Shown: positions 33,563 to 42,779 of the stretch, one piece after another
How the letters are laid out: each line of letters begins with the position of its first letter
Numbering within the stretch: position 1 is the stretch's first letter
Source: Amycolatopsis saalfeldensis
GTDB taxonomy: Bacteria; Actinomycetota; Actinomycetes; Mycobacteriales; Pseudonocardiaceae
DNA length: 64,000 bases
Direction of reading: 5' to 3'
NCBI RefSeq assembly: GCF_900110575.1
Contig: NZ_FOEF01000014.1
Location: forward strand, 177,712 to 241,711
Translations under genes and position numbers: made by a program
Notes under the pieces: model-generated
Told to the model about the DNA's origin: nothing
Database searches by the model: none
Seen by the model: the letters and a program-made list of their open reading frames with translations, nothing else

Positions 33563-35641
33563 ATGGCCGTCAGCACCCCGCCCACGGTTCGCCCGCACCG
33601 CCGGTCCGGCGGCCCGGTCGCGATCGCTGCCGCCGCGGACCGAGTGATGCTCTCCCCGGTCTCCGACGCCAGCGCCGACCGGCCGCCGATCGGTCGGCCG
33701 CGGCGCTGGCGCGCGGGCTGGCTGCTGGCGCTGAGCATCGTCGTGCTCCTGGTCGGTGTCCTCGCGGTCAGCGCGTGGGCCTCACCCGCCGCGCCGCAGC
33801 AGCCTCCGCCGCTGCCGATCCCGACCGTGGATCCCTGCCCTCCGGATTCACCGTTGCCGGTCTGCCAGTTGCCTGGCCCGACCACGACCAAGCCGCAGCC
33901 GACCCTCCTGCCGCTCCCGACCGGTGTACCTGCGCCGACGACATGCAGTTTCCCCGGCCAGATCGGCTGCACCTCGTCCGTCCCAACCACGACTCCGAGC
34001 AAGCCGTGCACGGGCGAGGACTGCATCCCGCAACCGACCACTCCACCGCCGGGCACTGGCCCGCAGCAACCGGGCGACGGCAACGGCGACAACAGTTCGG
34101 ACTGCGGGATCACCGACATCGGCGCGTGCATCACCGAGGCCATCAACTCGGCGTTCCGCAGCGTCGTCGACGCCGCGCTCTCACCGATCCTGGACCTGAT
34201 CGGGAACACCGCGCTGTCCACACCGGCGATCAGCGACCTGCCCGGCATCGGCGAGTTGTGGAACAACTCCTGGGAGCTCGTCCTCGCCCTCTACGGCTTC
34301 TTCATCCTCGGCGGCGGCATCCTGCTGATGGGCCACGAGAGCGTCCAAGCGCGCTACTCGATCAAGGAGATCGGGCCGCGGATCCCGATCGCATTTCTGG
34401 CCTCGGCGCTGTCGCTGTTCTTTGCCGACAAGTTCATCAAGCTGGCCAACGCCCTGACCTTGGGCGTGCTCGGCGACGGAGTGAACGCGCCTTCCCTGGG
34501 CAACACCCTTAAGGACGCCGTTCAGGGCATCCAGACCGGCGGGCTGTTCATCATCCTGGTCGGCCTGGTCCTCGTGGTCGTGGGTCTGGCTCTGCTGGTC
34601 GTCTACGTGGTCCGGATCGCCATCACCCTGGTCCTGATCATCAGCGGGCCGCTGTTCCTGATGTGCCATGCCTTGCCGCACACCGACCCGCTCGCGCGCT
34701 GGTGGTGGAAGGCCCTTACCGCGACCTTGGCCATCCAGTTCGCTCAAGCGCTGGTGCTAATCACCGCGGTGCGCACGTTCCTCTCCAGCGGCATGCACCT
34801 GTTCGGCTCAACGCTGTCCGCGCTGGGCACCCTCGTCGCCGCGATGGCCCTGTTCTTCATCCTGTTCAAGATCCCCTTCTGGCTCTTGAAGGCGGTCAAG
34901 GTCGGCTCCGGCCGCTCGTTCCTCGGCGGTCTTGTTCGCGCGTACGTCGCGGCGAAGACCTTCGGCATGGTCGCCGGCAAGGCTGGTGGTCTCGGCAAGG
35001 CCGGCGCTGCTGTCGGCTCGAAGTCCGGCGGCGGCGGGGGCGGCGGAGGTGGCCGCGGCGGAGGTGGCTCAGCGGACCCGCCATGGCCTGCACAGCCACG
35101 CCTCGCGCCGACTCCGGCGATGGTCAACAAGCGGCTCCAAGCGGCCCATGACGCCGAGCGCGCCCGCGCGGCCCGCCACTCGCGGCTGCCTTCGCAGGCA
35201 CCGCAGTTCCTGCAGCCCTCACCCCAAGACACCACCCACGACCCCGCCGTCACTCCGGCGAACCAGGGACCAACCATGCCTCCCGAATTCAGCTCCGCAC
35301 CCACGCCCGCCACACCGATGACACCGCCGCGACGAGGGCCGCGTCCCGGCTCGGCGCCGCAGTTCCAGGCCGCGGGTGGGCCACGTCGACGCGGCGCCGT
35401 TCCGCCGCCGGCCCGCCCGATCCGTGTCGCGTCGGTGCCATCGCAGCTGCGATTCCAGCCGGCCACGCCGCCCGCGCCGCAGCCCGCGAGTCCCGCCAAA
35501 CCGGCGTCCACGCCCGCCGCGCCGGTGTTCCGGCAGGCGCACCCCGAGCCCCGCATTGGCGACGCCTACCGGCGGACGCAATCCGTTCCGCCGCCGGTGT
35601 TCCGTGCACCGAAGCCCGCCCCAGGAGGTGAAGGGAAATGA
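33563..35641 (+). CDS. VirB6/TrbL-like polytopic membrane protein
   Basis: 692 residues. One N-terminal membrane segment (WLLALSIVVLLVGVLAVSAW, about residues 51-70), then a Pro/Thr-rich extracytoplasmic stretch with four cysteines, then about six membrane helices between residues 225 and 440. The C-terminal 200 residues are a cytoplasmic low-complexity tail with a poly-Gly run and many prolines. Forms the inner-membrane channel of the conjugation apparatus by analogy. Its stop overlaps the next start (ATGA). Confidence 0.75.
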   Translation: MAVSTPPTVRPHRRSGGPVAIAAAADRVMLSPVSDASADRPPIGRPRRWRAGWLLALSIVVLLVGVLAVSAWASPAAPQQPPPLPIPTVDPCPPDSPLPVCQLPGPTTTKPQPTLLPLPTGVPAPTTCSFPGQIGCTSSVPTTTPSKPCTGEDCIPQPTTPPPGTGPQQPGDGNGDNSSDCGITDIGACITEAINSAFRSVVDAALSPILDLIGNTALSTPAISDLPGIGELWNNSWELVLALYGFFILGGGILLMGHESVQARYSIKEIGPRIPIAFLASALSLFFADKFIKLANALTLGVLGDGVNAPSLGNTLKDAVQGIQTGGLFIILVGLVLVVVGLALLVVYVVRIAITLVLIISGPLFLMCHALPHTDPLARWWWKALTATLAIQFAQALVLITAVRTFLSSGMHLFGSTLSALGTLVAAMALFFILFKIPFWLLKAVKVGSGRSFLGGLVRAYVAAKTFGMVAGKAGGLGKAGAAVGSKSGGGGGGGGGRGGGGSADPPWPAQPRLAPTPAMVNKRLQAAHDAERARAARHSRLPSQAPQFLQPSPQDTTHDPAVTPANQGPTMPPEFSSAPTPATPMTPPRRGPRPGSAPQFQAAGGPRRRGAVPPPARPIRVASVPSQLRFQPATPPAPQPASPAKPASTPAAPVFRQAHPEPRIGDAYRRTQSVPPPVFRAPKPAPGGEGK

Positions 35642-36849
35642 GTCAGCCGGTAAGAATTCCCGCCGACGTCGATCGCGAGGACCGCGTCATCGGTCCGCTG
35701 ACCGCGCGGCAACTGCTCATCCTCGCCATCACCGGAATCGTGCTGTACGGGACGTACACGATCACCCGCCAGTTCGTCCCGGTCGCGGTGTTCCTGATCG
35801 TCGCCATCCCGATCGGGGCGACCGCCGCGGTCCTCGCGCTCGGTCAGCGCGACGGCATCACCCTCGACCGACTGGTCCTGGCAGCGCTAAAGCAGCGGCT
35901 GAGCCCGCAGCACCGGGTGGCCGCACCAGAAGGTATCCGGCCCGCTCCCGAGTGGCTCAACAACCAAGTCAACGCCACCAGCAAGGCCAGCACCAAAGGG
36001 AAGCAGAGCGCGGGGGCCGCGGCGTCGACGGTGTCGCCGGCCGCGTTACGGCTGCCCGCCGAAGCGGTCACCGAGACCGGTGTCATCGACCTCGGCAAGG
36101 ACGGTGTCGCCGTGGTCGCGGTCTGCTCCACGATCAACTTCGCGCTCCGCACTCCAGCCGAGCAGGAGTCTCTGGTGGCCAGTTTCGGGCGGTATCTGCA
36201 TTCCCTCACCGCACCCGTGCAGGTGCTGATTCGCGCGGAACGGCTGGACCTGTCCGGGCAAATCGCTGAGCTCCGCGAGCAGGCCGGCGGACTGCCACAC
36301 CCGGCGCTGGAACGGGCGGCGCGCGAGCACGCCGATTACCTCGACCAGCTCGGTCGCGCCACCGATCTGCTGCGGCGCCAGGTGCTGCTGATCCTGCGCG
36401 AACCGCTGGTCACCGGTGGCCCGACCGACGGACTCGGCGGCGCCTCGCCGCTGGCCGTGCTGTCGGCACGGCGCAAGGCCACCAAGCAAGCCGGCCACGT
36501 CGACGACGCCACCCAGCGGGCCGCCGAAGCCCGACTGGTGCGCCGACTCGGCGAAGCGGTCGAGCTGCTCTCGCCCTCGGGGATCACGGTCGTCCCGCTC
36601 GATGCCGGGCAGGCCACCGCGGTGCTGGCCGCGGCCTGCAACCCGGACTCGCTGATCCCGCCGAGCGCCGGCCTGGCCGGGTCGGACGAGGTCATCACCA
36701 CCGCCCCGGACGAGAGCTGGGACGAGACCGCGTTCGGCAAGTCCGTGTTCGCCACCGACGACGAGTTCGACGAGGCCGAGGACGCCTGGGACGACGACGC
36801 CGAGGACCCCGACGACTACAACAACTCCGCGGGGAGGTACCGCTCATGA
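35638..36849 (+). CDS. PrgI-family (VirB3-like) protein with long C-terminal extension
   Basis: 403 residues. Residues 1-75 are the PrgI domain: VRIPADVDREDRVIGPLTARQ then two membrane segments (LLILAITGIVLYGTYTI, FVPVAVFLIVAIPIGA). PrgI is usually near 100 residues; here about 300 residues of cytoplasmic alpha/beta sequence follow, ending in a strongly acidic tail. In actinobacterial elements such fused forms sit beside VirB4, as here. GGAGGTGAAGGG precedes the ATG; the end overlaps the ATPase gene by 4 bp. Confidence 0.75.
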   Translation: MSQPVRIPADVDREDRVIGPLTARQLLILAITGIVLYGTYTITRQFVPVAVFLIVAIPIGATAAVLALGQRDGITLDRLVLAALKQRLSPQHRVAAPEGIRPAPEWLNNQVNATSKASTKGKQSAGAAASTVSPAALRLPAEAVTETGVIDLGKDGVAVVAVCSTINFALRTPAEQESLVASFGRYLHSLTAPVQVLIRAERLDLSGQIAELREQAGGLPHPALERAAREHADYLDQLGRATDLLRRQVLLILREPLVTGGPTDGLGGASPLAVLSARRKATKQAGHVDDATQRAAEARLVRRLGEAVELLSPSGITVVPLDAGQATAVLAAACNPDSLIPPSAGLAGSDEVITTAPDESWDETAFGKSVFATDDEFDEAEDAWDDDAEDPDDYNNSAGRYRS

Positions 36850-38756
36850 AGACCAAGGACAAGCGCCGCCGCCAGAAGGCGCCGGCCACGCAGCCGCCGC
36901 TCGGGCGGGCCGGCGCGTTCACCCCGGACGCCATCTCCGTCCGCCCTCGCGCGCTGGAAGTCGGCGGCGAATGGGTCTCCTCGTTCGCGGTCGTGGGCTA
37001 CCCGCGCGAGGTACACAACGGGTGGCTGCAGCCGCTGCTGACCTACCCCGGCCGGGTCGACGTCTCACTGCACATCGAGCCGATCGACCCCGTCACCGCG
37101 GCCAACCGACTCAAGAAGCAGCTGTCGAAACTGGAGTCCGGACGCCGGCACACCAGCGAGAAGGGACGGCTGCTCGACCCCGCCGTGGAGGCAGCCACCG
37201 AAGACGCCTACGACCTGTCCGCGCGGGTCGCCCGCGGTGAAGGCAAGTTGTACCGGATGGGCCTGTACCTGACGGTGCATGCCCCGACCGAGGAAGCCCT
37301 CGGCGACGAGGTCGCCGCGATCCGGTCGCTGGCAGCGTCGCTGCTGCTGGACTGCAAACCCACGACCTACCGCAGCCTGCAGGGCTGGATCACCAGTCTG
37401 CCGATGGGCCTCGATCTCGTGGGGATGAGGAGGACGTTCGACACCTCCGCGCTGTCCGCGGCGTTCCCGTTCACCAGCCCGGACCTGCCGCCGCCGGACC
37501 CGACCTCGGTCGGCGCACCGACCGGAGTGCTCTACGGCTTCAACGTCGGAAGCCAAGGACTCGTCCACCACGACCGGTTCGCGCTGGACAACCACAACTC
37601 GGTGATCCTCGGCCGCTCCGGCGCGGGCAAGTCCTACCTGGTGAAGCTGGAGTTGCTGCGCTCGCTGTACCGCGGGATCGAGATCCACGTCATCGACCCA
37701 GAGGACGAGTATGCCCGGCTGGCCGCCGCTGTCGGCGGCACCTACGTGCACCTCGGTGCCGAGCAGGTCCGCCTCAATCCGATGGACCTGCCGATCCACA
37801 CCCGCCCCGACGGCCAGCGCACCGCGCCCCGCGACGCGCTGATCCGCAGGTCGCTGTTCCTGCACACCGTCATCTCGGTGCTCCTCGGCGCGGAGTTGGC
37901 GGCGACCGAACGCGCCGCGCTGGACCGGGCGATCACCGCGACCTACCAGCGCGTCGGAATCACCTCCGATCCGCGGACCTGGACCCGTCCTGCGCCGCTG
38001 CTGGCCGACCTCGCCGAGGTCCTCGCCGACACCGGTGACCCCGCCGGGGTCGAGCTCGCGGCACGGCTGCACCCCTACGTCACCGGCGCCTTCTCCGGGC
38101 TGTTCTCCGGCCCGACCACGACCCGCCCGGAGGGGCACCTGGTCGTGTTCTCGCTGCGGGATCTCGCCGACGAACTCAAGCCCATCGGCACCCTGCTGAC
38201 GCTCGATGCGGTGTGGCGGCAGGTCTCCAACCCTGCCATCCGCAAACCCAGGCTGGTCGTCGTCGACGAAGCCTGGTTGTTGATGAAGGAACCCGCAGGA
38301 GCCGAGTTCCTGTTCCGGATGGCCAAGGCAAGCCGAAAGCAGTGGGCCGGCCTCACGGTGGCCACGCAGGACACCGCCGATGTGCTCGGCTCGGATCTGG
38401 GCAAGGCCGTCGTCGCGAACGCCGCGACGCAGATCCTGCTCCGGCAAGCCTCGCAGGCGATCGACGAGATCACCCGCACGTTCGATCTCTCGATGGGCGA
38501 GCGGCAGTTCCTGCTCTCCGCGGATCGGGGCCAGGGGCTCTTGTCGACCGGAACTCAGAGAGTGGCGTTCCAGTCCATCGCCTCACCGGTCGAACATCAG
38601 CTGGTCACGTCTAATCCCGCGGAAATCGCCGGATATTCCGACAACTCGTCAGGAATCGAAACCTCCTACGTCGAACTCGGCGCAGACGACGACGCGGAAA
38701 TCGCAGACTCGTTCGACGACGGCGACGCGTCGCAAATCGAACTCGACGCCGCATAG
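36846..38756 (+). CDS. VirB4-family conjugation ATPase
   Basis: 636 residues. Walker A is LGRSGAGKSYLV near residues 256-267, Walker B LVVVDEAWLLM near 468, and the later motifs WAGLTVATQDTADVL and ILLRQ match VirB4/TraC ATPases. The N-terminal 230 residues are the VirB4 N-domain. Energises pilus or transfer-channel assembly at the inner membrane. ATG overlaps the stop of the PrgI-like gene. The last 50 residues are acidic. Confidence 0.9.
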   Translation: MKTKDKRRRQKAPATQPPLGRAGAFTPDAISVRPRALEVGGEWVSSFAVVGYPREVHNGWLQPLLTYPGRVDVSLHIEPIDPVTAANRLKKQLSKLESGRRHTSEKGRLLDPAVEAATEDAYDLSARVARGEGKLYRMGLYLTVHAPTEEALGDEVAAIRSLAASLLLDCKPTTYRSLQGWITSLPMGLDLVGMRRTFDTSALSAAFPFTSPDLPPPDPTSVGAPTGVLYGFNVGSQGLVHHDRFALDNHNSVILGRSGAGKSYLVKLELLRSLYRGIEIHVIDPEDEYARLAAAVGGTYVHLGAEQVRLNPMDLPIHTRPDGQRTAPRDALIRRSLFLHTVISVLLGAELAATERAALDRAITATYQRVGITSDPRTWTRPAPLLADLAEVLADTGDPAGVELAARLHPYVTGAFSGLFSGPTTTRPEGHLVVFSLRDLADELKPIGTLLTLDAVWRQVSNPAIRKPRLVVVDEAWLLMKEPAGAEFLFRMAKASRKQWAGLTVATQDTADVLGSDLGKAVVANAATQILLRQASQAIDEITRTFDLSMGERQFLLSADRGQGLLSTGTQRVAFQSIASPVEHQLVTSNPAEIAGYSDNSSGIETSYVELGADDDAEIADSFDDGDASQIELDAA

Positions 38757-38821
38757 AACGACATAAACCGATAACCCGCAACAAGGTAGCTCTATCAACA
38801 CGCCTATTTGAGGAGTTAATC

Positions 38822-39091
38822 ATGCAATCAAAACGAATGCAAAGTAGTTCATTATCCGGCCGACGTGCGCTGGCGCTCCTACTTCGCCTGGGAGTGTTCA
38901 TCGTCCTGATCGCAGTTGTCGCGCACTGGCCGTTCCAGTCCCTTGTGGTCTATCTCGGCATTGTCGTCTTGGTGTCACTTGGTGTCGTCGTCGAGATCTG
39001 GGAACGCCGCCGAGACACCGGGGGTCTTGAGGTCGTGATCACGCTGCCACCCGATGAATATGTCGATCGCGACGCGACTGGATCACGCTGA
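38822..39091 (+). CDS. Small two-pass membrane protein of the transfer module
   Basis: 89 residues. Two closely spaced membrane helices (LLLRLGVFIVLIAVVAHW and SLVVYLGIVVLVSLGVVVEI), basic N-terminus, acidic C-terminus. GAGG 8 nt before the ATG. Base composition is AT-richer than the VirB4 gene just upstream. Placement suggests a transfer accessory protein, perhaps entry exclusion; no homology recognised. Confidence 0.6.
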   Translation: MQSKRMQSSSLSGRRALALLLRLGVFIVLIAVVAHWPFQSLVVYLGIVVLVSLGVVVEIWERRRDTGGLEVVITLPPDEYVDRDATGSR

Positions 39092-39212
39092 CTACGCGCG
39101 TCCGCTTCGCACGAAGTCGGAATCTCGAACTCGACTCCTCGTGGTCACATCGCGATCCACACTTTCTTGCACCAGATCCATCCAGCAGCGAAGCTCACTA
39201 AAGGGGAAAGTC

Positions 39213-40055
39213 ATGACGGCAATTCAGCCTGATTCGGGAACTGCTCGGCGGCCTGCTCGGCTGCTCACCCAAAACAGCGAGATGAAGCAGATCGGCGTGT
39301 GGAATTGGTCTTTGCCCGCGTGGGCTGGCCGCCTGGCCGATGGCCGCACCTACAACACATGTCCGTCGGCCGGGGTTTGCGCACGGGCGTGCTACGCCCG
39401 GCACGGCACCTATACATGGCCAGTCGTGCGCGCCAAACACCAGGCGAACCTGATGTTTGTGCTCGACGACCTGCCCGGCTGGGAAACCGCCATGGTCGCC
39501 GAGCTGGGAGCACCCAGATTCCACGGCGCCTGGATCAGGATTCACGACGCGGGCGACTTCTTCAGCGACGCCTACTTGCGCGCGTGGCTACGCATTTGCC
39601 GTGCCCGCCCTGACGTGAATTTCTATGCGTACACAAAAGAAGTCGACAGGTTCCGTCGGCTCACAGAACCGAACGCGCCCGCAAATTTCCTGTGGGTCTA
39701 CTCCTACGGCGGAACGCAGGATGCCGCCCTGAACCTGGCCACAGATCGGGTGGCCGATGTATTTCCCGACGAAGCGGCGATCGCCGCCGGCGGCTGGGCG
39801 TCGCAGGAAGCCAGCGATCTGCTCGCGGTGCTCGGCCCGCGACTCGTCGGTGTCCCAGCCAACCGGATTCCCGCCTACCTCAAGCGGCTGGCCGGCCGCC
39901 GGTTCTCCGAATGGCAGGCCGAGGTCGACGCCGAACGCGCCACCCGCCAAGGCCGCCGGCATCTGCATCTGGTCGTCGACAACACCCGCCCCGCCGTCGA
40001 GCCCGGCGAAGCCGCCCGCGCCTCGGGGCAGGTAGACCAGCCGCGGGCGGCCTGA
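39213..40055 (+). CDS. GP88-family protein
   Basis: 280 residues. The sequence LLTQNSEMKQIGVWNWSLPA, then CPSAGVCARACYARHGTY (Cys with spacing C-x5-C-x3-C, about residues 51-61), LDDLPGW, RIHDAGDFFSDAYLRAW and FYAYTKEVDRF is the pattern of phage gene-product-88-like proteins. Function is unknown; the cysteine cluster and HDAGDFF motif could bind metal or an iron-sulfur cluster. ATG at 39213 with AAAGGGGAAAG upstream. Unexpected between the VirB4 and VirD4 genes of a conjugation operon. Confidence 0.75.
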   Translation: MTAIQPDSGTARRPARLLTQNSEMKQIGVWNWSLPAWAGRLADGRTYNTCPSAGVCARACYARHGTYTWPVVRAKHQANLMFVLDDLPGWETAMVAELGAPRFHGAWIRIHDAGDFFSDAYLRAWLRICRARPDVNFYAYTKEVDRFRRLTEPNAPANFLWVYSYGGTQDAALNLATDRVADVFPDEAAIAAGGWASQEASDLLAVLGPRLVGVPANRIPAYLKRLAGRRFSEWQAEVDAERATRQGRRHLHLVVDNTRPAVEPGEAARASGQVDQPRAA

Positions 40056-40111
40056 CCCGACCTGCCCAGTTCATACGCCTGTTCCGTTGCTGCCTTCGTG
40101 GGAGGTCCCCG

Positions 40112-42652
40112 ATGTCCTCGTCGATCATCGCCGTACCCGTGTCCTCTATCGCCCAACCGCGCGCCGACCTTGCCGTGGGCGTGCTCGCCTCGCCGGTCGG
40201 TGACTATCTGCGCGACCCACTGGGCGCGTTCCAGAACGTGCTGGCCCACCTGCGTGACCTCGCGCTGGCCTGGGGCCCGATCGCTGGGCCGGTGCTCGCG
40301 GTCGTCATCACCACCGCGGTCGTCGCGCGGCGCCGGTGGCGTCGCCGCTACCACGAGAAGCTGGTCACCGACGCCCGGCTGATCACCGTGCTGGCGCCGC
40401 CGACAGTCGACCCGTCCGGGGCGATCACCGTGTGGTCCAACCTGGTCGGCTTGCTGCGGCCGGGTTGGCGGCGTCGGTTCAGTGGGCAGCCGCACCTCGG
40501 CTTCGAGCTCACGTTCACCGACGACGGCGTGCACATCCGGCTGTGGGTACCCGGCCTCGTGCCACCCGGCATGGTCGAGCGCGCCATCGAAGCGGCCTGG
40601 CCCGGCTCCCATACCCGCACCACCCCGGCCAAGCCGCCGATCCCGCTCGCCGCCGCGGCAGGCCGACAGGTCGAAGCTGTGGGCGGTGAGCTGCGGCTGG
40701 CGCGCTCGGAGGCGCTGCCTATCCGCACCGACCACCAGGCCGACCCGATCCGGGCGCTGCTCGGCGCGCCGGTCGGACTCGGCCCGCACGAGCGCGCCTG
40801 CGTGCAGATCCTCGTCCGCCCGGTCGCCGGTCACCGGGTGACCAAGGCCCGCCGGGCGGCCCGCCGGGTGCACGCAGGCGGCTCGGTGAACGTGGTCGGC
40901 CGACTGCTCGATGCCATCACGCCGGGCAAGAAGGCCAAGCCGTCGACCAGCACGCGGACGCCGCAGTTGGATCGGCAGACCAGCCTGGAGTACGCCGCCC
41001 AGGACCGGGCGGTCGTGGAGAAGCTGCGCGCCAACCAGTTCGAGACCCGCATCCGCTACGCCGTCGCCACCACCGTCCCCAACGACGCAACACCCGGCGA
41101 GATCCAGGCCGTGCGAGAGGTACTGAGGGGCCGCGGGCACGCGATCGCCTCCGCGTTCGCCGCGTACTCCGAGCACAACTACTACCGCCGGGTCCGGCTC
41201 CGCCACCCGGTCACCGTGCTGGCCGACCGCCGGCTCGGGAAGGGCGATCTGCTCTCGATCCCGGAACTGGCCGCGATCGCGCACCTGCCGATCGACGAAG
41301 CCGTGCCGGGCCTGCAGCGGGCCGGCGCGAAGGCTGTGCCGCCCCCGCCGGGCATCGCCACGACCGGTGACCTGATCAAGCCCCTCGGGTTGTCGGACTC
41401 CGGGCACTCCCGCCCGGTCGGCCTGCACGTCGCCGACGCCCGCCACCACCTGCACATCCTCGGCGCCACCGGCTCCGGCAAGAGCGAGCTGATGGCCCGG
41501 ATGATCCTCAACGACGCCGAGGCCGGTCGTGCCGTGGTCGTGGTCGACCCGAAGGGCGACCTCATCTCGGACATCTTGATGCGGCTGCCCGAGGAACTCG
41601 GCGAGAAGGTCGTGCTGTTCGACGCCGACAGCAAGAGCCGCCCGCCGGTGCTCAATCCCCTGGAAGGAACGGACAAGAACCGCGCGGTCGACAACCTCGT
41701 GTCGATCTTCTCTCGGATCTACGCCTCCTCCTGGGGGCCGCGCACCGACGACATCCTGCGCGCCGGCCTGCTCACCCTGACCGCGATGCCCGGCACGCCG
41801 ACCCTGAACGACCTACCCAAGCTGCTGACCGTGCCGGCATTCCGGCAACGGGCCTGCGACCAGATCGACGACGAGGTCCTCAAAGGCTTCTGGTCCTGGT
41901 ACGACGACCTGTCCGACGCCTCACGCGCGCAGGTGATCGCCCCGCTGATGAACAAGGTCCGCGGGTTTCTCCTGCGCCCGTTCGTCCGCGCCGCCATTGC
42001 AGGCGGTGCATCCACAGTGGACATGGACGAGGTGCTCAACACGGGCGGCATCTGCCTCGTGCGGATCGCCCGCGATGCGCTGGGTATGGAAACCGCGCGG
42101 CTGGTCGGCTCAATTGTCGTCGCGCGTACTTGGCAGGCCGCTTCACGCCGAGCCCGCGTCCCCCAGCGTCAGCGCCGGGACGCCTCCTTGTACGTGGACG
42201 AATGCCACAACTTCTTGAATTTGGCCTATCCGTTGGAGGACATGCTCGCCGAAGCCCGTGGCTACCGGCTTTCCATGGCGTTAGCGCACCAGTACCTCGG
42301 GCAGCTACCGAAGGAGCTGGAAGAGGGCATCAGCACCAACGCCCGGTCGAAGATCTTCTTCAACGCCTCTCCGGAGGACGCAAAGAGGCTGGCACGGCAC
42401 ACCATGCCGCGGCTGAGTGATCACGACCTGTCCAACCTCGGCGTCTACCACGTCGCCGCCCGACTCGTCCTGGGTGGTGAGGAAGCACCGCCGTTCACGG
42501 CGGTCACCGAGAAACTCCGACCCGCGATTCCCGGACGCGCCAAGGCAATCCGCAAGGCAGCAAAGATCAACACGCGACCGCCTGTCGCCGACCCAGACAA
42601 CACGACAGGGCGTTCTGGTCAGCCCACCGCAGACCCACGCCGAGCAGCGTAG
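40112..42652 (+). CDS. VirD4/TraG-type coupling protein
   Basis: 846 residues. One N-terminal membrane segment (GPIAGPVLAVVITTAVVA, about residues 54-71). Walker A LGATGSGKSELMARM lies near residue 449 and VVVVDPKGDLI about 30 residues later. The Walker B is SLYVDECHNFLNL near 690, then AHQYLGQLP and ARSKIFFNA. This is the ATPase that hands the DNA-relaxase complex to the transfer channel. ATG at 40112 with GGAGGTC upstream. The roughly 370-residue region before the ATPase core is longer than in VirD4 itself and typical of actinobacterial members. Confidence 0.88.
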   Translation: MSSSIIAVPVSSIAQPRADLAVGVLASPVGDYLRDPLGAFQNVLAHLRDLALAWGPIAGPVLAVVITTAVVARRRWRRRYHEKLVTDARLITVLAPPTVDPSGAITVWSNLVGLLRPGWRRRFSGQPHLGFELTFTDDGVHIRLWVPGLVPPGMVERAIEAAWPGSHTRTTPAKPPIPLAAAAGRQVEAVGGELRLARSEALPIRTDHQADPIRALLGAPVGLGPHERACVQILVRPVAGHRVTKARRAARRVHAGGSVNVVGRLLDAITPGKKAKPSTSTRTPQLDRQTSLEYAAQDRAVVEKLRANQFETRIRYAVATTVPNDATPGEIQAVREVLRGRGHAIASAFAAYSEHNYYRRVRLRHPVTVLADRRLGKGDLLSIPELAAIAHLPIDEAVPGLQRAGAKAVPPPPGIATTGDLIKPLGLSDSGHSRPVGLHVADARHHLHILGATGSGKSELMARMILNDAEAGRAVVVVDPKGDLISDILMRLPEELGEKVVLFDADSKSRPPVLNPLEGTDKNRAVDNLVSIFSRIYASSWGPRTDDILRAGLLTLTAMPGTPTLNDLPKLLTVPAFRQRACDQIDDEVLKGFWSWYDDLSDASRAQVIAPLMNKVRGFLLRPFVRAAIAGGASTVDMDEVLNTGGICLVRIARDALGMETARLVGSIVVARTWQAASRRARVPQRQRRDASLYVDECHNFLNLAYPLEDMLAEARGYRLSMALAHQYLGQLPKELEEGISTNARSKIFFNASPEDAKRLARHTMPRLSDHDLSNLGVYHVAARLVLGGEEAPPFTAVTEKLRPAIPGRAKAIRKAAKINTRPPVADPDNTTGRSGQPTADPRRAA

Positions 42653-42779
42653 CCCGTCAGTTCTTGTTATCCCGCAACGCATGCGGGGTCATCTCTCGCG
42701 CACATCGCGGCCCTTTGAGCCGGTCCTGCGCTTCTCGGGCCATTCCCAACTCCTGCCAACACCTGGGAGGTGCGTACCC

